A stretch of DNA of 61,812 bases. Source: a virus. Position 1 is the stretch's first letter; each line of letters starts with the position of its first letter. Below the pieces are notes generated by a model. It was not told the DNA's origin. It was given only the letters and a program-made list of their open reading frames with translations, and ran no database searches. A program made the translations under genes and the position numbers. Below, piece after piece: positions 51,840 through 59,508 of this stretch. The stretch covers positions 1-61,812 of the IMG/VR virus record IMGVR_UViG_3300050821_007079, one strand, 5' to 3'.

Positions 51840-52433
51840 ATGCAAATGTCAGCAGCAGAACTCGCTCAGCTCAACCAGGCCGGCGGATGGATCGCGATTG
51901 CGAGCCCCATCCCCACGCCTCCGGTCGTGACTGCGCCACCCCCGCCTCCTCCCGCCATCGGTCCCGGCACCATCTATGATAATGGCAAGCTCATGTGGCC
52001 GGGCGACTGGGACGGATCATCTCTCAAGGTGAACTACGCGGACGCCACCAAGATCCCCGGCAAGGTGGTCGCCTCCATGACCTCTATCGCCCCCTGGGCT
52101 TACTGGCTACCGTACGTGCTGCATCTGCAGACGTCGCAGTTCACCAACTTGATCCTGAGGATCAAGCCGAGTGTCGCCGGACAGAAGTTCAGCGCAGCCG
52201 CGTACACGTCCGTGCTGAACCCGGACGGGACCTGGAAGAACGACGTGGTTACCGGGGGCGTCTCGAGTTTGCTTCCCTATGCATCCAATCCGGATGCAGA
52301 TGGTGTGGTCACATACACCATCCCGCTGTCAGCCCTGAAGGCAGTGAATATCGACCTCTACAAGATCATCGTGCAGGACCAGACGGGCCTCACTGGTGAT
52401 GTGTGGTGTGTCGTATATGCGGCATTCATGTAA
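51840..52433 (+). CDS. Unknown beta-rich protein with Pro linker, 197 aa
   Basis: A short N-terminal helix (SAAELAQLNQAGGW), a Pro-rich linker carrying a TGACTGCGC copy, then a beta-sandwich-like domain (TIYDNGKLMWPGDWDGSS, LILRIKPSVAGQKF, YKIIVQDQTG). It may be a carbohydrate-binding or virion-decorating protein. SD GAGG. Confidence 0.65.
   Translation: MQMSAAELAQLNQAGGWIAIASPIPTPPVVTAPPPPPPAIGPGTIYDNGKLMWPGDWDGSSLKVNYADATKIPGKVVASMTSIAPWAYWLPYVLHLQTSQFTNLILRIKPSVAGQKFSAAAYTSVLNPDGTWKNDVVTGGVSSLLPYASNPDADGVVTYTIPLSALKAVNIDLYKIIVQDQTGLTGDVWCVVYAAFM
51925..51937 (+). repeat. TGACTGCGC motif (intragenic)
   Basis: TCGTGACTGCGCC, in frame as VVTAP in the Pro-rich linker of the 197-aa protein. 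Confidence 0.7.
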
Positions 52434-52466
52434 ACTTCAGTTTCATTCACAAAGGAGTAAGTCGAA

Positions 52467-52985
52467 ATGAAGAGTCTCTTTCTAGGATTGCTTTTGGCCA
52501 CGGGCGTAGGTGCGGCACAGGCCGATGCAACAGTGCAGCTGCTGCAGCCGGCACTTGTCGGTCTCGGTCAGGTTGGTCGTACTGCGTGTGTCGGCGGTAG
52601 CTTCAATGCAGATCACTCAATCACTGGAGCATGCCATACGGCTATCGCAGGGGCTTGTAGCGGACGTGGCTGCCAGCCTGTCGTTACGACCACTAACTAC
52701 ATTGCGACATGGAACTCAGTCGGTGAGCCGACCGGGGTCCAGGCATGTGCGACAGTACGGCGACACGGAGCCCAGAGTGATGTTACCTACCTGAATGGGC
52801 ACAGTGCGGCCGACTGCGTGGGTGTGGTATTCAATCCGACCGGTGCGGTTATCGTAATCGACGGGATGCCGCTGTTCTACGTGACGACCGACGCGATCAC
52901 TGGTGCCGTGCTTGCGAACAGCAACACCGCAGGGTATCTGTTCCTGCCCAGTGTCCAAGCGGATGCTCCGGGTAAATTCTACTAA
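52467..52985 (+). CDS. Exported Cys-rich protein, 172 aa
   Basis: SD AAAGGAG. Signal peptide at residues 1-20 (LLLATGVGAAQA), then a beta-type domain with several Cys. It is probably periplasmic or secreted. No family recognised. Confidence 0.7.
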   Translation: MKSLFLGLLLATGVGAAQADATVQLLQPALVGLGQVGRTACVGGSFNADHSITGACHTAIAGACSGRGCQPVVTTTNYIATWNSVGEPTGVQACATVRRHGAQSDVTYLNGHSAADCVGVVFNPTGAVIVIDGMPLFYVTTDAITGAVLANSNTAGYLFLPSVQADAPGKFY

Positions 52986-53017
52986 ACCTTCCGGCGGGGA
53001 CTGACACCCGCCTTCTC

Positions 53018-53032
53018 TTACAAGGGTTGTAA
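53018..53032. promoter_or_regulatory. TTACAA-N3-TTGTAA site 10, containing the polymerase SD
   Basis: TTACAAGGGTTGTAA ends 1 nt before the polymerase ATG, and its centre (AAGGG) is the only SD. A bound protein, or pairing of the arms in the RNA, could block initiation. Confidence 0.8.
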
Positions 53033-53033
53033 C

Positions 53034-54860
53034 ATGCAGTTGATTACTCTGGATGTCGAAACTTTCTACGGCCCCGACTACACGCTGAGCAAGATGACCA
53101 CTGAGGATTACGTGCGTGATCCCCGCTTTGAGGTTATCCTGCTGAGTGTTCAAGTCGGCAAGGGAACACCCAAATGGTTCAGTGGGACGATGAAACAGAC
53201 GGGCGAATGGCTCAAGCAGTTCGACTTGGCGAACCAGGCGATATTGGGCCACCATATGGCCTTCGATGGATTAGTCCTGCAGCATCACTTCGGAATCGTT
53301 CCCAAGATGTATTTCGATACCCGGCTCATGGCCCAGGCGAAGTACAAACCCTATACGGGCTCTGCATCGTTGAAAAACTGTATGACGTATGCTGGCCTCG
53401 GCCTGGAGAAGGGGGACGAAGTCCACAACATGTTCGGCCGCAGCAGAGCCTCTTTGTCCCGTGAAGAACTAGAGAAGTACGCCGGCTACTGCTGCAACGA
53501 CGTCGCCTGTACCGCCGCTCTCTTTGCGCAGCTGATGCTCGACTACCCGCGGGACGAACTCAAGGTCATCGACCTGACCCTGCGGATGTACCTGGAGCCC
53601 CAATTTGAACTCGACACGCAGGTCCTCGCCGAGCACCTGCAGGAGGTCCGAGCCAAGAAAGAGACTATCCTGCAGCGGGTGTTCTCGGTCTGCTCGCAAG
53701 AGGATCTAATGTCGAACCAGAAGTTCGCGAAACTTCTGCAGGGGTTCGGTGTCGAGCCTCCCATGAAGACTAGCCCGACGACGGGCAAGCCGACATTCGC
53801 ATTTGCCAAGGCGGATGCCGCTTGGAAAGATTTTGTGGAGGAGAACGAAAGCGATGAACTCATCTCGGCGCTCTGCGCCGCCCGAACTGGAGTTAAATCT
53901 ACACTGGAAGAAACCCGCACGCAGAGACTGCTTACGATGGGGAATACCAGTCCGCTTCTTCGAGTCCCACTACTCTACTATGCTGCTCATACTGGACGGT
54001 ATGGTGGAACCGAGAAGATCAACCTGCAGAACCTTCCTCAGCCTCATAAGTCCCGTATTCGCTTCGCTCTTAGGGCCCCAGCTGGATCTGTGGTTGTGGG
54101 TGCCGACCTCTCCCAAATCGAGGCCCGACTCGCTGCTTGGCTTGCAGGTCAGAGCAGCCTCGTCACTGCTTTCCGAGACGGCGTTGATGTTTACTCGGCA
54201 TTTGCTTCTAAGCTCTACGGAAGAACTATTACACGGGCGGACAAAAGAGAGAGATTCCTTGCTAAGACAGCTGTACTCGGGCTTCAATACGGCATGGGAC
54301 CAGTTAAGTACATCGGGACTTGCCGGGCCCAAGAAAACATTAAAGTCGATCTCGAAGAAGCCACAAAGGTCGTCTACATCTACCGCGACACCTACTCGAT
54401 GATTCCGGACCTGTGGCGCACGCTCGACCGGATGCTCGACATCATGGCAGAACCGGGTGCCCGCGCGACCCTGGGGCCGCTGGTGTTCATGCATCAGAAG
54501 GTCAAGCTGCCGAACGGGATGGAGATCGTTTACCCGAACCTGGAGAAAACCGATGCGGGGTACCAGTATACATTCGGGAGAAGTCTTAGAAATCTGTGGG
54601 GTGGCTCTACGCTAGAGAATATCTGCCAGGCGCTCGCGCGGATCGTGATTACGGAGAATATGCTGCGCATTGAAAAGGAACTAAAACTGCGGCCACTACT
54701 CCAAGTACACGACGAACTGGTGTACTGCATCGCTAAGGGCCGGGAACAAGAAATCACCGAAGCCCTTAATAAAATTATGACTGCGCCACCTAAGTGGGCC
54801 AGCAGCCTTCCATTAGACGTAGAGGTGCACTGTGGGGCGAACTTTGGCGAACTCAAGTAG
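53034..54860 (+). CDS. Family A DNA polymerase with 3'-5' exonuclease, 608 aa
   Basis: Exonuclease motifs: LDVETF (D7, E9), HHMAFDGL and YCCNDVACT. Polymerase motif A GADLSQIEAR near residue 356, motif B RERFLAKTAVLGLQYG near 405 and motif C QVHDELVY near 559. There is no 5'-nuclease domain. It replicates the phage DNA with the primase-helicase. The C terminus carries a TGACTGCGC copy. Confidence 0.95.
   Translation: MQLITLDVETFYGPDYTLSKMTTEDYVRDPRFEVILLSVQVGKGTPKWFSGTMKQTGEWLKQFDLANQAILGHHMAFDGLVLQHHFGIVPKMYFDTRLMAQAKYKPYTGSASLKNCMTYAGLGLEKGDEVHNMFGRSRASLSREELEKYAGYCCNDVACTAALFAQLMLDYPRDELKVIDLTLRMYLEPQFELDTQVLAEHLQEVRAKKETILQRVFSVCSQEDLMSNQKFAKLLQGFGVEPPMKTSPTTGKPTFAFAKADAAWKDFVEENESDELISALCAARTGVKSTLEETRTQRLLTMGNTSPLLRVPLLYYAAHTGRYGGTEKINLQNLPQPHKSRIRFALRAPAGSVVVGADLSQIEARLAAWLAGQSSLVTAFRDGVDVYSAFASKLYGRTITRADKRERFLAKTAVLGLQYGMGPVKYIGTCRAQENIKVDLEEATKVVYIYRDTYSMIPDLWRTLDRMLDIMAEPGARATLGPLVFMHQKVKLPNGMEIVYPNLEKTDAGYQYTFGRSLRNLWGGSTLENICQALARIVITENMLRIEKELKLRPLLQVHDELVYCIAKGREQEITEALNKIMTAPPKWASSLPLDVEVHCGANFGELK
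54776..54788 (+). repeat. TGACTGCGC motif (intragenic)
   Basis: TTATGACTGCGCC, in frame as IMTAP near the polymerase C terminus. Confidence 0.65.
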
Positions 54861-55335
54861 CTATGAGGATCGGCTCTGGAAAAATACGATCCAGGACGGC
54901 GAGTGCCTTCTTTGGGCGGGGGATACCTGGCAGGACGGCTACGGAAAAATCTCCTGGCATGGAGTGCATTGGCGGACTCACCGTCTCGCCTACACGCTCA
55001 AGCACGGCCCTATTCCATATGGCAAGCTGATTCGGCATACCTGCGACAAACCCCTATGCCTAGTCGATGCGCACCATTTGCTAGGAAACGAAGCGCAGAA
55101 TATGCAGGATAAGGTTGCACGAAACCGCCAGTCGCGTGGCAAGCGGCACTCTGATATTATGCGGGAAGTAGTTAAGCGCGGTAATGAGCATAGGTGGACA
55201 AAGCTGCCCGATAACAAGGTAGAGCTTGTCCGCCGTAAGCGGCTCGCCGGCGCAACCCTTAAGAGTCTAGCCAAGGAGTACGGTATGAGCATCAGTGGCA
55301 TTCATCACATTTGCAGCGGACGAACACGTACGTGA
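54832..55335 (+). CDS. HNH endonuclease with C-terminal HTH, 167 aa
   Basis: HRLAYTLKHGPIP, RHTCDKPLC and DAHHLLGNEAQNMQD form an HNH nuclease core. The C terminus (LAGATLKSLAKEYGMSISGI) is a helix-turn-helix as in free-standing homing nucleases. It starts (GTG) inside the polymerase 3' end, so it is probably a homing element beside the polymerase gene. Confidence 0.8.
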   Translation: MGRTLANSSSYEDRLWKNTIQDGECLLWAGDTWQDGYGKISWHGVHWRTHRLAYTLKHGPIPYGKLIRHTCDKPLCLVDAHHLLGNEAQNMQDKVARNRQSRGKRHSDIMREVVKRGNEHRWTKLPDNKVELVRRKRLAGATLKSLAKEYGMSISGIHHICSGRTRT

Positions 55336-56000
55336 GCCGCGAGTTCGCCTGGAGTTTCAGCGCTCTAACTCGATACGAGAATTGCCCGAAGCAGTACTAC
55401 CACGTCAACGTCATCAAGGATGTGAAGGATGAAGACTCATCGTTCTCGGCGGATGGGCAGATTATTCATAAGGGCATGTATGAGCGAATTACAAAGGGAA
55501 AACCCCTCCCTCTCAACTATCGCTATCTGGAGTCGACGGCAGCTAAATTTGTGGGGCTCCCTGGAGATACATCCGGTGAACTCAAATTCGCCATGGCTCG
55601 TGATTTCCAGCCGACGAGTTATTTCGATCAATCAGTCTTCGTTCGAGTGGTTGTGGACCTTCTTGTCGTGGCGGGAAAGCGAGCTATTATCATTGATTGG
55701 AAAACAGGTAAGCCGCAGCCATGGTCGATTCAGCTGGACCTTACTGCGGCTGTTCTCTCGACTCACCTGCCGGAGATTGAAACATTCGATCTTGCGTACG
55801 TGTGGCTTAAGGATACGAAGATACCCCCCACTAGAAGCCGTCGAACGAAGTCATCTATGGTAGAGGTATGGAACAATCTCCTGCCGCGCGTCGCCAAGAT
55901 CGAAGCGGCAATCAAGACGACCGACTTCCCGGCGAAGCCGTCGGGGCTCTGCAAGTACTGCCCGGTGAGATCGTGCCCGCACAACACAAACGACAGATGA
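55332..56000 (+). CDS. PD-(D/E)XK (RecB/Cas4-like) nuclease, 222 aa
   Basis: FSFSALTRYENCPKQYY-type N-terminal motif (here SFSALTRYENCPKQYY), nuclease core IIIDWKTGKP, and a C-terminal Cys cluster CKYCPVRSCP with the early Cys, as in iron-sulphur Cas4-like nucleases. The GTG at 55332 (GTGA overlap) is preferred over an upstream TTG. Role: DNA-end processing in phage recombination. Confidence 0.85.
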   Translation: MSREFAWSFSALTRYENCPKQYYHVNVIKDVKDEDSSFSADGQIIHKGMYERITKGKPLPLNYRYLESTAAKFVGLPGDTSGELKFAMARDFQPTSYFDQSVFVRVVVDLLVVAGKRAIIIDWKTGKPQPWSIQLDLTAAVLSTHLPEIETFDLAYVWLKDTKIPPTRSRRTKSSMVEVWNNLLPRVAKIEAAIKTTDFPAKPSGLCKYCPVRSCPHNTNDR

Positions 56001-56074
56001 CGTGGACGGCGTGGATACTGCTGTTCGAATGGGAAGCTGTCGACAACGCGTCGCAACGGAGCCTATGGCGGTGA
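55997..56074 (+). CDS. Mini-protein with QRSLW tail, 25 aa
   Basis: ATGA overlap. TAWILLFEWEAVDNASQRSLWR; the smallest member of the set. The next gene begins inside its stop (GTGA). Confidence 0.55.
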   Translation: MTWTAWILLFEWEAVDNASQRSLWR

Positions 56075-56199
56075 GTATCTCCCAACTGTTTTCTACAGAG
56101 CGGTACTGGCCGACCGACATGCGGCTAACTAACGGCCGGAGCCTCCACTGGAGTGGGGCGGTTGATATCGTAAATTTCCAGTTGAGTTTGTCCTGGTGA
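56071..56199 (+). CDS. Mini-protein with QLSLSW tail, 42 aa
   Basis: GTG start. Begins SISQLFSTERYW and ends VNFQLSLSW. QLSL-S-W is close to the hexameric clamp motif of Hda (QLSLPL), and a second QLF lies at the N terminus. Confidence 0.6.
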   Translation: MSISQLFSTERYWPTDMRLTNGRSLHWSGAVDIVNFQLSLSW

Positions 56200-56291
56200 A
56201 TACCAAATATAGCGCTTGGCTTGTGCATACGAATCAGGATGAGCAGAAAGACTGCTATTCCTGGCAGATGCAAGGGTGTGTGTTCGAATGA
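56196..56291 (+). CDS. Mini-protein with QGCVF tail, 31 aa
   Basis: GTG start (GTGA overlap). Ends SWQMQGCVFE, the same tail as the protein at 44087. Confidence 0.65.
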   Translation: MNTKYSAWLVHTNQDEQKDCYSWQMQGCVFE

Positions 56292-56587
56292 CCCCCGAAG
56301 GCAAAGTAAAATCAAAAGTGAAGGAACTTCTCAACCTCCACGTTGCCTATCAGTTCTGGCCGGTACAGACTGGCATGGGATCACGGACACTGGACTGCCT
56401 TGGCTGTCACAGCGGCCGGTTCTTCTCGATAGAGACGAAAGCAAAAGGTAAACACATGACCGAACAACAGGCATCGATCGCTGACCGCATGCTGCGCTCC
56501 GGCGCGCGGGTCTTCGAAATTGACGGGGACCTGTCGGAACTCGAGTATTGGCTGCGGCTCGAGCCGCAGGTTTGCGTGTTTTCCTGA
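56288..56587 (+). CDS. VRR-NUC-type nuclease with QVCVF tail, 99 aa
   Basis: TPEGKVKSKVKELLN, SRTLDCLGCHSGRFFSIETKAKGK and TEQQASIADRMLRSG match the stand-alone VRR-NUC fold (D...E-x-K). The terminal PQVCVFS is the mini-protein motif on an enzyme, which suggests that the motif is a docking tag. ATGA-coupled. Confidence 0.85.
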   Translation: MTPEGKVKSKVKELLNLHVAYQFWPVQTGMGSRTLDCLGCHSGRFFSIETKAKGKHMTEQQASIADRMLRSGARVFEIDGDLSELEYWLRLEPQVCVFS

Positions 56588-56706
56588 TGGCTACCTTCGG
56601 CGCACAGTTTATATGGGGCGTTCCCGATCATTATCCTGGTGTGCCAGAGAATGAACTTTGTGACTGGATGTACGCCAAGCGCTACCAATGGATGCTGTTT
56701 TTATGA
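56587..56706 (+). CDS. Mini-protein with QWMLF tail, 39 aa
   Basis: ATFGAQFIWGVPDHYPGVPE, then AKRYQWMLFL. Starts at the previous stop and ends in ATGA. Confidence 0.65.
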   Translation: MATFGAQFIWGVPDHYPGVPENELCDWMYAKRYQWMLFL

Positions 56707-57008
56707 GTCTCCTAAAAAACCTATTTGGTGCAGCGACCCCTCCGCACCTGGTCACACAGGGACAGTCTCCGGCAATGACGGCCACCCAAGTCGCAATGCA
56801 GCAACAAGCATGGGCCGGGCAGCTAGGGCAGGCGCAAAGCCAATACCAGAACCAGCTCAATCAGCAGATGCAACAGATGGTTGGCGCTGCCATGCCTATA
56901 CCGACCTTCAACGAACACGTGCCCGTATGGGACGAGGGCGGATACGAGCCCTGGCTGGGCAAACCGACGCATCGGACCGACTACTGCCAGCGATGCATGT
57001 TTCTGTGA
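56703..57008 (+). CDS. Gln-rich protein with QRCMF tail, 101 aa
   Basis: A short hydrophobic head (SLLKNLFGAA), a Gln-rich coil (AGQLGQAQSQYQNQLNQQMQ) and a tail ending DYCQRCMFL. The N-terminal pattern resembles small virion proteins, but the operon context is early. Confidence 0.65.
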   Translation: MSLLKNLFGAATPPHLVTQGQSPAMTATQVAMQQQAWAGQLGQAQSQYQNQLNQQMQQMVGAAMPIPTFNEHVPVWDEGGYEPWLGKPTHRTDYCQRCMFL

Positions 57009-57121
57009 GCGGATTCCTTACATACCAACCAGACGACGAGTTCGAACAGGCCTGGCGAGAATGCACGACAACTCAGACGATGTTCAACTTTCGCTGGATG
57101 CAGTGGTGCCTGTTCGAATGA
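57005..57121 (+). CDS. Mini-protein with QWCLF tail, 38 aa
   Basis: GTG start (GTGA overlap). YQPDDEFEQAWRECTTTQTM, then FRWMQWCLFE. Stop overlaps the next start. Confidence 0.7.
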   Translation: MSGFLTYQPDDEFEQAWRECTTTQTMFNFRWMQWCLFE

Positions 57122-57270
57122 AGCAGACACCAGGGCACGAGTGGGCCATGCGCGGATGGGGGCGGATCCTGTCCGGCAAAGAGGTGCGGCAGTTCCACGC
57201 TGCCGTGCGGAAGGCCCAGGAGAAGAAACTCGCGCCGCCGCCACCGAAGTGGGTGAACCCGTGGCAGTAG
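57118..57270 (+). CDS. Small basic protein, 50 aa
   Basis: ATGA overlap. Lys/Arg helix (GKEVRQFHAAVRKAQEKKL) then PPPPKWVNPWQ. No Q-x-x-L-F tail. Function unknown. Confidence 0.6.
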   Translation: MKQTPGHEWAMRGWGRILSGKEVRQFHAAVRKAQEKKLAPPPPKWVNPWQ

Positions 57271-58817
57271 CTCAGGTCTCGTCCAAACACAAGGTTTTCA
57301 TGCTGCCCTACGATCAGGGGCTCTACAATCTCATCCCTGGTACAAGGGTTGTAACATTGACCGGAGGTCCTCATGTCATTGTCCCGCACACAATTGAAAC
57401 AACTAAACTCGCTCGCAACCTGGGGTATCGCGTGGAAGCTCCTATCATTGGCCAATACGATTGGGCTGGTGATACTCCTTTTGAGGCTCAGGAAGTAACC
57501 GCAGCCCTTGCCACTATGAATCCGAGAGCATTTATTCTCTCGGAGATCGGCACTGGCAAGACTCGCGCAATCCTCTACGCGATCGACTACCTGATCCGCG
57601 AGGGCGTGATTAAATCGGCACTGGTGGCCGCGCCCCTCTCGACGTTATCCCAAGTCTGGGATAAAGAGATCTTCCGGTATTTCCCGCACCTGAAGGCGGT
57701 CGTCCTGCACGGCACGCGCAAGCAGCGGCTCGAGCTGCTTAAAGGCGGCGCTGACATCTACATAATCAATCACGATGGCATCCAAACAATACAGAAGGAC
57801 CTATGTGCAACTTCATCCATCGGGGCTGTAGTAGTGGACGAGTTATCGTACTATCGAAACGGCACGACGGACAGATGGAAGTCTATGTCGAAACTGGTGG
57901 AGGGGCGCCGGTACGTGTGGGGCCTGACGGGGTCCCCTACCCCCAACGAACCGGCAGACGCGTACTCTCAAATCAAATTGCTACGTCCCGAAGCTGTGCC
58001 GAAATACTACAAGCACTTCAAAGAACTCGTCATGACTCAGGTCTCGAACTTTCGCTGGGTGGCCAAGCCGACTGCTTTGGACATAGTCCATAGTGCGATG
58101 CAGCCGGGAGTACGATACTTACGTAAAGACATCATGGAGTTACCCGAGACCAGCTACCAGACCCGTGATTGTCCGCTGACACCGGACCAGTCCAAGGTGT
58201 ATAAACAGCTTTATGACAAGGCTCATTATATGCACCAGCACGGGGAGATCACGGCCCTTAACGCCGGCGTGCTCATGTCGAAACTGCTCCAGGTTAGTGG
58301 AGGATGGGTCTACTCGACGACCCGCGGCATTGTGGCGCTTGACAATTCCACTCGAGTTGACTCTTTGCTTGAAGTGTTGGAGGAAATTGGTCAGGGACGC
58401 GCTCTTATTTTTGTAGAACTCATCAGTGCGGTCAATGAGCTGCGCGCCCGCCTAACTAAAGAAGGTATTATCTGTGAAACTGTCACCGGCGAGACTAGCC
58501 TACGTGAGCGCAACCGTATTTTTGGCGAGTTTCAAAGCGGGGCTGGACCTGCAAGGGTACTTATTGCTCACCCTAAGTGCTGTAGTCACGGCCTCACTCT
58601 TACCGCTGCATCCACTGTCATCTGGTACATTCCTACCACGTCTCTGGAGACGTATGAGCAAGCTAATGGCCGGATCACGAGACCGGGACAAGTAAACAAA
58701 ACACTCGTGGTGCATCTATGCGGGAGTGCTGTGGAGCGTAAGCTCTACGCCCTCCTTCAGAGAAAAGCTGTTACTCAGGCCTCACTATTAGAGATGTTCG
58801 CAAGTGCCTCAGAGTAA
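57261..58817 (+). CDS. SNF2-type helicase, 518 aa
   Basis: Motif I SEIGTGKTRA near residue 94, motif II VVVDELS near 192, LTGSPTPN, and motif VI QANGRITRPGQ near 467. It lies among the nuclease and replication genes; such helicases remodel forks or recombination intermediates. The GTG at 57261 is preferred because upstream codons are out-of-frame sequence of the previous gene. Confidence 0.85.
   Translation: MAVAQVSSKHKVFMLPYDQGLYNLIPGTRVVTLTGGPHVIVPHTIETTKLARNLGYRVEAPIIGQYDWAGDTPFEAQEVTAALATMNPRAFILSEIGTGKTRAILYAIDYLIREGVIKSALVAAPLSTLSQVWDKEIFRYFPHLKAVVLHGTRKQRLELLKGGADIYIINHDGIQTIQKDLCATSSIGAVVVDELSYYRNGTTDRWKSMSKLVEGRRYVWGLTGSPTPNEPADAYSQIKLLRPEAVPKYYKHFKELVMTQVSNFRWVAKPTALDIVHSAMQPGVRYLRKDIMELPETSYQTRDCPLTPDQSKVYKQLYDKAHYMHQHGEITALNAGVLMSKLLQVSGGWVYSTTRGIVALDNSTRVDSLLEVLEEIGQGRALIFVELISAVNELRARLTKEGIICETVTGETSLRERNRIFGEFQSGAGPARVLIAHPKCCSHGLTLTAASTVIWYIPTTSLETYEQANGRITRPGQVNKTLVVHLCGSAVERKLYALLQRKAVTQASLLEMFASASE
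57340..57354. promoter_or_regulatory. TTACAA-N3-TTGTAA site 11 (variant)
   Basis: GTACAAGGGTTGTAA, first base changed, near the 5' end of the SNF2 gene, in frame as TRVVT. Confidence 0.65.
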
Positions 58818-59508
58818 GCTCTCGCAGGAAGACAGGACCAGGAAGGTCCGATGGTGGAACCTCAAACATAAATATGGGCTTACGCCGGAACTTCTCGACA
58901 TTATGGAGGTCCAGCAATGTAGGGCCTGCGCGATCTGCAGAAAGCATTTCGACAAAACACCCCATATAGACCATGACCATAAAAGTGGGTCTGTACGGGG
59001 CTTGCTATGTAAGCAGTGTAACCTTATGATTGGCTTCGCACGAGAAAAGGACGCCAATCTACTGAACGGGGCTGAGTATCTAAAACATTGGAGAGGACAG
59101 ATGGCAACGATTCTCGAGACATTGAAAATTACCCCCGGTCAAGCGACCGAGGCATATATCAAGCTGAGGGACAAAAAGAAAGAGAAGGATGATGCGCACA
59201 AAGAGTCAATGCAGCCTCTCGTGCGAATGATGGACCAGATCGAGGCCGGGCTCCTCGAATTTCTGGACGCGAGTGGAAGCAACTCCATCGCATCCGATGC
59301 AGGTACAGCCTACAAATCAGTCAAAACATCCACGTCCGTCGCTGACAAAGAAACCTTCATGGCTTTCGTCAAAGAGACGGAACAATGGGACGCGCTGGAT
59401 GTCAAATGCAACCAGACATTCGCGAAAGATTACATGGAGGAGAACGAAGAGGTCCCTCCTGGTGTCAAAGTCAGTCAGATAGCAACCGTCGGAGTACAGC
59501 GCAAGTGA
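58804..59508 (+). CDS. Endonuclease VII-type HNH fused in frame to a phage protein, 234 aa
   Basis: Residues 1-98 are an Endo VII nuclease (CRACAICRKHFD, PHIDHDHKSG, CKQCNLMIG). From residue 100 a different protein begins at an internal ATG (59101) with its own SD (GGAGAGG). That 135-aa part (TLKITPGQATEAYIKL, PPGVKVSQIATVGVQRK) resembles a conserved phage recombination-region protein. No stop separates them, so either a fusion or two nested products are made. Confidence 0.8.
   Translation: MPQSKLSQEDRTRKVRWWNLKHKYGLTPELLDIMEVQQCRACAICRKHFDKTPHIDHDHKSGSVRGLLCKQCNLMIGFAREKDANLLNGAEYLKHWRGQMATILETLKITPGQATEAYIKLRDKKKEKDDAHKESMQPLVRMMDQIEAGLLEFLDASGSNSIASDAGTAYKSVKTSTSVADKETFMAFVKETEQWDALDVKCNQTFAKDYMEENEEVPPGVKVSQIATVGVQRK

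Noticed and set aside
39280-57354. Dispersed repeats as a CRISPR array or as transposon ends
   Set aside because: The copies are 15 bp or shorter, 0.1-4.3 kb apart and mostly inside genes. There is no cas gene, transposase or target duplication.
58804-58900. Sequencing error joining the HNH and downstream genes
   Set aside because: Both parts are in the same frame with sensible codons to the junction and an intact internal SD, so no error is needed to explain the fusion, although reads should confirm it.
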